A stretch of DNA of 64,000 bases from Amyelois transitella (taxonomy: Eukaryota; Arthropoda; Insecta; Lepidoptera; Pyralidae): positions 4,898,001 through 4,962,000 of the forward strand of contig NC_083529.1 of assembly GCF_032362555.1 (NCBI RefSeq). Direction: 5' to 3'. Of this stretch, positions 1-9,602 are shown piece by piece. Numbering within the stretch: position 1 is the first letter of the stretch; each line of letters starts with the position of its first letter. The position numbers were made by a program, and so were the translations under genes. Below the pieces are notes generated by a model, which did no database searches, was not told where the DNA came from, and was given only the letters and a program-made list of their open reading frames with translations.

Positions 1-90
1 CCGAAACCGATTGGTTTCGATCGGTGACTCTGTAAAAAAGACAATTTTTACAGAGTCACCACCATTTTTTCTGCGCGTTATACTAATAAA

Positions 91-575
91 GTGCCGTGTG
101 GTTCCCGGTACCAAAAGAGAAAAATAATAGGACTACTCATCTATTTTTGTATGGATGGCGTAAAAGGCGACTAAGGGATAGGCTTACAAACTCGGGATTC
201 TTCTTATAGGCGATGGGCTAGCAACTTAAGAAGAATAACAAGTTTATAAGCATATCCCCTTGCGACTTTCACGACATGAGAATATTAGTTATCCATCATT
301 TAATCACGTCGGTATCCCTAGCTGGGTAGACAGAGCCAGCAGTCTTTTAAAGATTGACAAGCTACGTTCAGCTGTACCTATGTCCTAATGATAGAAATGA
401 GATTCAAATAGTGACAGGCTGCTAGCTCATCACCTAAAAGAGAATTTTTGAGAACAAGTTTATAAGCCTATCCCTGAGTCGCCTTTTACTTACTTTTTAA
501 GTTTCACTTACTTTGAAGACGTTGGCCCTGTCTACCCCACAAGGGATGCAGAAGTGACTGTATGTAGGTATATAT
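91..575. repeat. Nested family A SINEs
   Basis: A plus-strand copy begins at 91 (GTGCCGTGTGGTTCCCGG) and its 3' end reappears at 515-575. Between them is a minus-strand copy (about 301-500) preceded by a short minus fragment (222-290). Confidence 0.65.
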
Positions 576-850
576 GTAATAAAAAGTTGAAATTAATTCG
601 AGTTTAGATTTTCTTTAAAAAAATATACGAGTAGTAACCTAATTTTAAAATGCGCGCACACTTTTTAGAAAAATTTAATGAGAGCGTTGCTCTTTGAAAG
701 TTATTCGCTTATGAGCACGAATGTATGTTGGTTAGGAAAGCGATGTCATACTCTCCAATTAAGAACTTATATAATACCGTGATATTTTTAAAACATGAAA
801 TTATACATCGAAATAAAATATATATTTAGATACATATTACCTAAATTCGT

Positions 851-1000
851 AAAGACTGAAAAGCCACGTGATGATGGAATTACAATTTAGATAGTGGCAA
901 GTTGCTAGCCCATCGCTTAAAGAAGAATATCTACTAAGTTAATTAACCTTTCCCTTGATTACCTTTTACAAAATGCATGAGAAAAGGAAAGCAGCTGGCA
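851..1000 (-). repeat. Old family A SINE copy
   Basis: AAAGACTGAAAAGCCACGTG, GTTGCTAGCCCATCGC and CCCTTGATTACCTTTTAC keep the family order but are strongly diverged. Confidence 0.5.
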
Positions 1001-1229
1001 CACACTATGTTTTTTCACTAGATAAATACAATAAGGTTAGTAAAGGTACATCTATACGAGTATTATAAAGCTGAAGAGTTTGTTTGTTTGAATGCGCTAA
1101 TCTCAGGAACTACTTTTTCAAATTGAAAAATTATTTTTGTGTTGAATAGACCATTTATTGAGGAAGGCTATATAACATCACGCTGCAACTATTAGGAGCG
1201 AAGAAATAATGGAAAAGATGAAAAAAAAA

Positions 1230-1312
1230 ACGGGGAAAATTATTCATCCTTGAGGGCTTCAATGATGCCCAAAATAACTATTTCACTCGGACAAAGTCAC
1301 GGGCACAGCTAG
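1230..1312 (-). repeat. Family F fragment
   Basis: AATAACTATTTCACTCGGAC and GTCACGGGCACAGCTAGTAA are the reversed start of the family. Confidence 0.55.
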
Positions 1313-1395
1313 TAAATATTGTGTATTATTTTAAATATTATTGTATATTATTAAATTAGTTTATTGATAATTATATATTATTTTTACATACATAC

Positions 1396-1650
1396 TTATA
1401 ATCACGTGTATATCCCTTGCAAAGGAAGACAAAGCTAACAGTCTTGAAAAAATAAGAAACAGGCGACTAAGGGTTAGGTTTATTAGCTTAGGATTTTAGG
1501 CTATGAGCTAGCAACCAGTCATTATTTGAATCTCAACTCTATCAGTAAGCCAAATACCTGAACGTGGTCTATCTATCAGTCTTTTCAAGACTGTTGGCTC
1601 TGTCTACCCGGCAAGGGATATAGACGTGATTATATGTATGTATTCGTAGT
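1396..1650. repeat. Chimeric family A SINE
   Basis: A minus-strand tail (1396-1452) runs directly into a plus-strand copy (about 1453-1650) that ends ATATAGACGTGATTATATG. Confidence 0.65.
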
Positions 1651-1865
1651 GAATGCAATCAAGAATACGGTTGTACCTAATGAAAGAGAGACTGACGTAC
1701 AAACAAACAAACATGTTTACTAACCAAATGCACTTTGAATTCTGAATATGTTCAGAGGTAGAATGTTGCATCAACCACACAAATATACCTACGTACTGAA
1801 ATGTTACCAAATATTGTGTTTGTTGAATTAAAATGATATATATAATTATATAACTTATATTTTGT

Positions 1866-2110
1866 CATGTGGTTCCCGGCACCAATATAAAAAAGAATAG
1901 GACCACTCCATCTCTTTCCCATGGATGTCGTAAAAGGAGACTAAGGGACAGGCTCATAAACTTGGGATTCTTCTTATAGGCGATGGGTTAGCAACCTGTC
2001 ACTATTTGAACCTCATTTCTATTATAAGCCATACAACTGAACTCAGTCTTTAAAAGACTCTGGCTCTGTCAAACCCGCAAGGGATACAGACGTCATTATA
2101 TGCATGGATG
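1866..2110 (+). repeat. Family A SINE, near full length
   Basis: From CATGTGGTTCCCGGCACC to ATACAGACGTCATTATATGC; the internal stem AGTCTTTAAAAGACT is kept. Confidence 0.85.
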
Positions 2111-2315
2111 GATAAGTAATGTTTATTAAATTTCAAATGCGTATTTGATCTGATATTTCCAGAAGTTTTCTTTTTTATAAAATATTTCCAGAAAAAAGTT
2201 GCATGTTACTTTTGAATACTAAAGGTTTTGTCTTTCTCTGTGCTAATAAAATGTCAAAATCGGTTCAACAGTTGTTATTTGTACAAATTAATATAGAAAC
2301 CTTACCTCTTGATCA

Positions 2316-2370
2316 CAATATTAAAATGAAAGTATCGTATTATCCATACGATACTATCATTTTAATATTG
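2316..2370. repeat. Inverted repeat, 24-bp arms
   Basis: CAATATTAAAATGAAAGTAT plus CGTA faces its complement at 2347-2370 with one mismatch across a 7-nt loop. Confidence 0.9.
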
Positions 2371-2717
2371 CAAGCAAGCAAAAAAAAAAATTGTAAACAG
2401 ATTCTGAGGTTTTTAAATCGTGAAAACACATAATTTGCATCTTAATTTCCATTGTAAATAAGAGACAAAATACAGTTATTTCCCGGGAGAGCTGCACTAA
2501 ACAATCCTACTTAATTCAAATCCCAATCCCAACTAAGCATTGAAAACATTTATCTTTTTCTATAGAATGCGCACTGGTTATTTTAATAATCTATGTAAAT
2601 TACCAATTGTCATAACCAGCCGTTACAATGGAGACATAAAATAGCAATATGAACTGTAATATTTTAAGCTATTTAAATTTCGGACCTGTTTTTTTTTAGT
2701 TTAAATAAATTATTAAA

Positions 2718-3000
2718 GACGGCCTCTGTGGCGCAGCGGTAGTACGCTTGTCTGTGACACCGGAGGTACCGGGTTTGAATCCCGGCCAGGGCATGATGAG
2801 CAACGAACTTTCTCTGATTGGCCTGGGTCTTGGATGTTTTTTATCTTTATAAGTATTTATTAAAAAATATAGTATCGTTGAGTTAGTATCTCGTTACACA
2901 AGTCTCGAACTTACTTCGAGACTAACTCAATATGTGTAATTAACATTGTGTAATTAAAATGTGTAATTATACAGGACAGATAACGCATATTGAGTTAGTA
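2718..3000 (+). repeat. tRNA-headed SINE, family B, copy 1
   Basis: The head GGCGCAGCGGTAGTACGC resembles a pol III A box region and GGGTTTGAATCCC a B box. The body holds a long stem (GAGTTAGTATCTCG facing CGAGACTAACTC) and the tail is AT-rich. Lack of a foldable acceptor stem and the presence of three copies in the window argue against a real tRNA gene. Confidence 0.8.
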
Positions 3001-3131
3001 TTGAAAATTATTAATTTTATGTATATATAAAATTAATAATTTTGTATGTGGATACAAAATAGTGTTCACTGCTAGCAAGAAAAAATTATTTGATTTATAT
3101 TTACATATAAGTGTATCGTGAGCTCATTAAC

Positions 3132-3401
3132 GCCGTGCCGTGCCGTGCCGTGTGGTTCCCGGCCCCAATACAAAAAAAGAATAAGACCACTCCATCTCTT
3201 TCCCATGGATGTCGTAAAAGGCGACTAAGGGAAAGGCTTACAAACTTGGGATTCTTTTGTAGGCGATGGGCTAGCAACCTGTCACTAGTTGAATCTCAAT
3301 TCTATCGTTAAGCCAAATAGCTGAACGTGGCCATTCAGTCTTTTCAAGACTTTTGGCTCTGTCTACCCCGCAAGGGATATAGACGTGACCATATGTTTGT
3401 A
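3132..3401 (+). repeat. Family A SINE, full length, with TSD
   Basis: TGAGCTCATTAAC stands at 3119-3131 and 3402-3414. The 5' end carries extra GCCGT units (three in a row) before GTGGTTCCCGG. Confidence 0.9.
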
Positions 3402-3469
3402 TGAGCTCATTAACATTTATAAATATTTATTATACACTGATGTATACTTTTAGCAGATTTAAAAAAAAT

Positions 3470-3576
3470 ATCCCCAGTGTTTAACCCTATCCCTTAGTCG
3501 CCTTTTACGAAATCCATGGGAAAGAGATGGAGTGGTCCTATTCTTTTTGCTATTGGTGCCAGGAATCACACGGCAC
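3470..3576 (-). repeat. Family A SINE, 5' half
   Basis: CCCTTAGTCGCCTTTTACG through AATCACACGGCAC; the 3' half is absent. Confidence 0.75.
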
Positions 3577-3579
3577 AAA

Positions 3580-4570
3580 TAATAAGACAGAGAGATAGAA
3601 AGAGAGACAAAAATATTTATGTCTGGTCGACTTATTTGTGTTTTAATAACTCTGTCTATAATGCGCACTCTCACTGAAACACACACACTTTGTTCTATCC
3701 CTTTGAACATTCCAGCTGTAGTCAGAATATTCATACTTTTGCATTATGCCAATTCTGTTCGGATGCAACTCCGAAGCCGAACGTATAATTTTGAAGCTTT
3801 CACCTAGTTTTAAAAGTTAATCTTTTTGCGTAAAATACACAAAATACGAAAGTTTTAAAATAGCCTTTTTTTGTAAAAAAAATTTATAAAAGACAATACT
3901 TTTTTGTTTTTACTGATTTAAAATTATTAATACTTCCATTTTGGCAGCGAATAAAAAAGTACTCCTCTACCAAGTAAATGTGAAACGTGACTTCCAAAGT
4001 TATCGAAGTATCTAAATAATGAATAACATACATATGTATGTAATCGTAAGCGGTCACTGACCTACTGTCATGTCAACATCATCTGTCGAAGACTCTTATT
4101 GGACTATGATAAATTTATATGTATTAAAAAGCTATGACAAAAAGATTTTCAGATTTTACTGAATTATATATTACCTTTTTTGTTTCCTTTATTATATTGT
4201 TGACTGGAATAGATCCTTTCAAGGGATAAGTCCGCCATTGCAAGTGATTTGTTTCTTTTATAACTACCTATGTACTTACTATTTTATTGTTACTGTGTAA
4301 ATTTCTATACAATAAAGATATTACAAACAAATTCTCTTACAGAGGTTTCAGATGGCAGCAATTGCATTTAAAAATCTATAAGAAATTGTGTAAGTTCAAA
4401 TGTTGTTGTTTTAGTTTGACCCCATCTTATTTCTCTGTCAGACCCAATGTAAAAGTAGTTAGTGGGCAAGTAATTGTAATAGTTGATAATACTTCTAGCT
4501 ATAAGTCTTATTGTGCTATATATTTGTAATTTGTACAATGAAGATTGAACAAATAAAACTTATCCAATTC
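3580..4570. other. Gene-free stretch
   Basis: AT-rich. The short open frames here lack any recognisable domain or codon pattern. AAGTCCGCCATTGC (4228) may be a family D trace. Confidence 0.5.
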
Positions 4571-4574
4571 ACTA

Positions 4575-4642
4575 TAGGGAATAAGTGTACCCCGGACTCC
4601 TTCCCCCCGCAAGGGATGTGGACGTGACTATATGTATGTATG
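4575..4642 (+). repeat. Family A SINE, 3' end only
   Basis: CCCGCAAGGGATGTGGACGT followed by the TATG tail. Confidence 0.65.
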
Positions 4643-4859
4643 TTAGCATTACTCAATGAAGAATTTTATGATCTTCCCACAAAAACGGTCCCGCGGGCAA
4701 AAAGTAGTAAGATAATATTCAGTAAAGTTTCCACGTTCACTCCACATATCAAGGGAATAAGGACTTTGCAATTTTGTACCTACGTCAGATTGAAGAAATA
4801 TCGTGTGTGTGTAAAACAAAGATGTAAATTAAATAGATGGGGCATTGAGCATTTTACTC

Positions 4860-5010
4860 CACCGATAGGATGCCCGGGCTGTGTATATCAGAGATTGGAT
4901 GAGTCACGTTTATACGAAGCGACTCCTCCTGACCTCTGTCACCTTTGCAGGGGAACCTCATCCATATTGGATCATGGTAAATGGTGCACTAGATGTTCAG
5001 CTTCTGTTAC
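4860..5010 (-). repeat. Family C SINE fragment
   Basis: GATTGGATGAGTCACGTTTA, GACTCCTCCTGACCTCTG and CATATTGGATCATGG match the order of the 54780 and 60780 copies. Confidence 0.5.
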
Positions 5011-5184
5011 GGTTTTATTTAATAATTATGACGCATTAAAGCTGTTTCCCGTGTGTTTTTTACTCTTTTACACAAAAACTATTGAACGGATTTTCATAAA
5101 TCTTTACATTATCATAGCTTAGTCATTGGAATAAAATAATTTACAGTGGTTTAAGGGAAAAAGCTATTTTCTTGCTAACTTTAG

Positions 5185-5335
5185 TTTCAGTTTCATCCTC
5201 ACCACTCTGCAGAGGAGCCCGGGGTTTGTCTTTGATCAAGAATCCTGGATTGGTTGAATGAGGTTTTTATACGAAGAGACTTTCAACTGGCCTCCACAAC
5301 TGTTGCAGGAAAAGGATCGATCATAGTCACAAATC
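5185..5335 (-). repeat. Family C SINE fragment
   Basis: CAGAGGAGCCCGGG and ATCCTGGATTGGTTGAATGA, followed by CTGGCCTCCACAACT. Confidence 0.55.
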
Positions 5336-5339
5336 TAGT

Positions 5340-5515
5340 TGCCTGAATGTGCAGGTATCCTCACAATGTTTTCCCTGTAAGGGCATCGTTCAGTATTAAA
5401 ACTAATGTAAATAACTTCAAAAGTAGTCTTTAGCACATGGCCGAGGTGAGATTGAATCTGTGCATTTATGCGCTCACGCATCTTCCACATCTACCACCGA
5501 CGCCAGTGTAGAATC
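5340..5515 (+). repeat. Diverged lepidopteran SINE fragment
   Basis: CAGGTATCCTCACAATGTTTTCC followed by ACATGGCCGAGGTGAGATTGA and CGCTCACGCATCTTCC recalls a common moth SINE body in which a B box follows the GTTTTCC block. It is too diverged to name. Confidence 0.4.
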
Positions 5516-6204
5516 TAGGAATTCTAACTCTATGTAATTCCATGCTTTATCGTCGTCAAATCTGTATTTAACCTTTCAGGGCGCCGTTTTCAATTTAGCA
5601 CGAGAAAATCCTTTTACATTAATACTGTCTTTCTGTGAAAATATGTAAGACCTAAATAAGTTAAAAGCATGTTCATGAATATTTATTTTCTATGCTTTTG
5701 TTGATTTTTATTGTTGTGGATACTAAAGAAAGCAGTTTGTTCTCTTTCATCAAAAGTACAAGCATACGTTAAAGTGTCAAACACATAATCTACCTGTTAA
5801 TGTCGGTAAAATATCTAGACATTTTCAAATGTCAGTTTATTTGTCAACTGAAATAGGAATTGTCCTTGCAAAATTATCATTTATCACAAATAATTGTTGA
5901 ATTACACCTTATTTAAATTTTACGTTACTATGGTAAATTAACATTTTTGCACATCACGTCGTTATTCTTTACGAGGTAGATAGAGCTAATAGCAGTAACA
6001 GTTAGTATATTCTAAGGTGAACTATATTTAAGTGGATATCTTGATTGCTGAAAGATTCAGTGACAGTTTTTCGCCCATTAAGTGCATATAATTCCCAAGT
6101 ATTGTAATCTGCTCAAGAATAGAAACACTTTTTTGTTTGTTTGTAATATCTTTGTTGCACCGAAATTTACACAGTTACTAGAAATAATACATAGTTATAA
6201 AATA

Positions 6205-6275
6205 AGTATATCACTTGCAATGACGGACTTATCCCACGGACGGATCTCTTCCAGTCAACCGTCTTAGCAGATGCC
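6205..6275. repeat. Family D fragment
   Basis: ATGACGGACTTATCCCACGG and TCTTCCAGTCAACCG. Confidence 0.4.
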
Positions 6276-6600
6276 AACATTAATTTTATCTATCAAAGAT
6301 AATTATTAAAATTCATGTACTGTACATCGGTCACATTAAAAAAATATGCATATCATAGTGGTATTGGTGATGGAATACATTTCTTTGTGGCTCACTGCAG
6401 GTACATATTTTATTTATATTCTGTGAAAAATATGCAATTTTTTGTATGTTTTTAAATTGGCCACAATAAAATGAAATTATCAGATAAAATTAAAATAAAA
6501 AGTGACGATCGTAAGACGAATTTAAGAGGTAAATTGTATCAAATAAAGTAAGTACATGTTTTGTATAGGTACTTATTTGTGGAAAATGAGAACAGTTTAT

Positions 6601-6856
6601 GTGCCGTGTGGTTCCCGGCACCATTAAAAAAAAGAAGAGGACCACTCCATCTCTTTCCCATGGATGTCGTAAAAGGCGACTAAGGGATAGGCTTATCAAC
6701 TTGGGATTCCTCTTTTAGGCGATGGGCTAGCAACCTGTCACTATTAGAATCTCAATTCTATCACTAAGCCAAACAGCTGAGCGTTGCTTATTAGTCTTTT
6801 CAAGACTGGTGGCTCTGTCTACCCCGCTAGGGATATAGACGTAATCATATGTATGT
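6601..6856 (+). repeat. Family A SINE, full length, 15-bp TSD
   Basis: ATGAGAACAGTTTAT at 6586-6600 is repeated at 6857-6871. It starts exactly at GTGCCGTGTGG and ends in TATGTATG. This is the clearest definition of the family's limits (about 256 bp) and shows insertion by target-primed reverse transcription. Confidence 0.92.
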
Positions 6857-7050
6857 ATGAGAACAGTTTATAAGTACAATAAAAGTGAATTTTTAGTTGT
6901 ATTGTTTTTAAAATTCCCCGTTGTAGTGATTCTCTTGTTCTCACTGTACCTTCCACCATGAACTGCTGTCCAAAATCCATCATGGTGGCGTGTGTGATAG
7001 AGACGACATAATACTTTTTTCTCTTTCACTCTTATACATATGATGCGCAT

Positions 7051-9038
7051 TAGGGTGTCCCAAAAAAATCAAAGTTGTTTTTTTATAACGCATACCCTCT
7101 AATTTTGTTCGAATGATGTCAAAACTACCGTATATAAAATTTCATCTACTTAGAACCACGGCAACCCGTGCCGACTTACATCGGGAAATGTGGGTACTTG
7201 TTTACTAGGCGCGCGGCAGCGAGCGTACCGACATTCATGTGATTACTTGTTTGTTTTATGAGTGAACGCATTGTTTTCTTTCAACCAAGATGTCGGTGGA
7301 GTTACGCAGTTCAAAAAAGGATATTTTCTTAATAGGGAACAATTCAAAGAGTTCGTACGGAAAAGCGAACAGAGCGCGCAGAAGCAATTGAAGTTGATTT
7401 CCAGAACAAGGTACCAGATACTGTAACCGTCCACTGGGATGGGAAGCTGTTGCCCGCTTTAGATTCACGCAAATGTAAAGAAGAACGTCTTCCGATACTT
7501 ATTACATATGATGATAAAGAACAACTACTTGCTGTAACTAAATAGGACAACTCTTCAGGTCGTGAACAGGCAGAAGCTGTTTGGAATGCTCTTTTAGACT
7601 GGAATCTTGAAGACAAAGTGTAGATGCTATGCTGTGATACTACTGCTTCAAACACAGGTCGCATTAATGGCGCCTGTATGCTCCTGGAACAGAAATAAGA
7701 CAGGGAAATGCTTATATTTGCATGTCGCCATCATGTATACGAATAGTATTGAAAGGCGTATTCGAAACTAAAATCAACCAAATTACGACGAGCCCTGACA
7801 TCCAATTGTTCAAAAAATTCCAAGAAAACTGGAAAAACATAAACTCTGAGAAAATAGAGAGTCATAAAGAAAAGCTTTCTTGTCTGAGTGATGCAAATAT
7901 TAATGAACTGCTAGAGTTTTACCGGAGTGAGTTAACTAAAGATATTGTTAGAGACGACTATCGCGAATTAATAGAGCTTTCAATAAAGTTTCATGGCGGT
8001 GATACAGAAAATAAATTTAAGATACGGCCTCCAGGCGCCAGGCACCAAGCTAGGTGGATGGCAAGAGCTATTTACTCTCTAAAAACATCATTTCTAAGCA
8101 CGCAATTCAGAATCGCAAAGAAGGAAAAGGAAGCCCTCCTTGACGTCTGCCTATTCATCGTCACATCTTACGTCAAACCCTGGCTGCAATGTTTTTTGGC
8201 AGTGAATGCTCCTTACCAGGACCTGCTTTTTAAAAGCCATGAAGGCTTACGAGGCAATTGACAAAAGTATCTCAAAGGCAGCTTTACAGTAGTTCTGTCA
8301 GCACTTGTGGTATTTGACCGACGAGGTGTCTATCTTGTCTCTCTTTGATGATAGTGTAGACCGAGAGACTAATCTAGGTTACTAACTTGTCCAAAACGAT
8401 TCCATCAGCTCTTGGGAAACGGTACATGCCATCAAAAGAAGAACTCTGTGGCCCACTCTATGAAAAAAAACTCGAAGACTTAGTTTCCGCCAAAAGCAAA
8501 TCTTTGTTCACTCGGCTGAAACTTGACGACAGCTTTCTCAACGAGTCTCCTTCTTTGTGGTCAAATAATGCTTCATTTCAACAAGCTAAAATGAAGGTAC
8601 AGAACTTAAGAGCAGTAAACGATACCGCCGAAAGAGCAGTCAAGTTGATGCACGACTTTCATGGCTTGATCACTGTCGAAGAGGAACAGAAACAATTTTT
8701 ATTACGTTGCGTACAAGAACACAGGCAGATATATCCAGACTGTAAAAAGCAAACTCTGAAAAGGAAATATGAAAAATAAAGCCCTTATTACTATTTACTG
8801 ATGTTACTATGTTTTATTTATTGAATTGAAATTAAGTTCTTAAATCTCCCTTATCTTCCCTATTTCTCCATACTAGCTTTCAGATTCAAACTTTGAAGCT
8901 AAGTCGGCACGGGTTACTATTATCAGATTGCAATAATACTTCATATTTAAGACTTATGGGTCAAATCGAAAAAAAATAGAGGGTATGCGTACCCAAATTC
9001 CCAAAAAAAAAATCGCCCTTATAGCCTGGGACACCCTA
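7051..9038 (+). mobile_element. hAT-like DNA transposon, inactive, with 8-bp TSD
   Basis: The ends are TAGGGTGTCCCA and its reverse complement, and the octamer ATGCGCAT occurs directly outside both (7043-7050 and 9039-9046). An 8-bp duplication with a TAGGG-type end points to the hAT superfamily. Inverted similarity continues inward: ACGCATACCCTCTA near 7090 faces its complement near 8980, and CCCGTGCCGACTTA near 7165 faces its complement near 8900, so the terminal repeats are about 130 bp and imperfect. The element carries one broken transposase-like reading frame (see the pseudogene). It is 1988 bp long, short for a complete hAT. Confidence 0.8.
7340..8779 (+). pseudogene. Broken transposase-like gene of the 7051-9038 element
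   Basis: The reading frame starts around 7340 (ERAEAIEVDFQNK, then HWDGKLLPALDSRK), runs into TAG at 7543, TAG at 7621 and TAA at 7696, and passes FACRHHVYE. It then changes frame near 7740 and continues as IVLKGVFETK up to a stop at 8261. A last open piece (8387-8779) ends LKRKYEK. The blocks HWDGKLLP, CRHHVYE and PPGARHQARWMA recall an uncharacterised protein family repeated in insect and Hydra genomes, remembered rather than searched. The terminal repeats and TSD make it the element's own transposase. Several independent lesions show it is dead. Confidence 0.7.
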
Positions 9039-9336
9039 ATGCGCATACACTACACCCGTGACATACCATAAAGTATATCAAAGAGAGTACATAAACTTAG
9101 GGCATAATAATAACCCTTTGCATACTTTTCAAGTGCTTCAAAAATTTACAATTGACGATCGGATCGCGTTAAAGTAAATTCGAAATGTAATATTCATAAA
9201 TCCACGAGCAACTTTAATATTTCCGTGTTGAAGAGAAACAACTCCAACGACTCAAACTTACATCAAGGGGGGGAAATTCTGAACATGTTTCGTACACATC
9301 TGTTCGATGTATTCGATCACTGTATTTTATGTGTCT

Positions 9337-9592
9337 GCCGTGCCGTGTGGTTCCCGGCACCGATATAAAAAGAATAGGAACGCTTCATCCCTTTCATGGA
9401 TGTGGTAAAAGGCGACTAAGGCTTATAAACTTGGTTGATTCTTCTTACAGGCGATGTGCTAGCAACCTGTCACTATTTAAATCTCAATTCCATCAGCAAG
9501 CCATGCAGCTGAACGTGGTTTTTCAGTCTTTTTAAGACTGCTGACTCTGTCTACCCCGCAGGTGATATAGAGGTGACCAAATTTATATATGA
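9337..9592 (+). repeat. Family A SINE
   Basis: GCCGTGCCGTGTGGTTCC to GATATAGAGGTGACC, ending about 10 bp before the 9603 transposon. Confidence 0.82.
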
Positions 9593-9602
9593 AAGTCTAC
9601 AT

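Noticed and set aside
2718..2795. tRNA gene call at the family B head
   Set aside because: A- and B-box-like motifs are present, but there is no matching acceptor stem, and the same head with the same body recurs at 21617 and 33264, so these are SINEs.
4640..5122. 160-codon frame as a gene
   Set aside because: It overlaps a SINE tail at its start and a family C fragment in the middle; no domain is recognisable.
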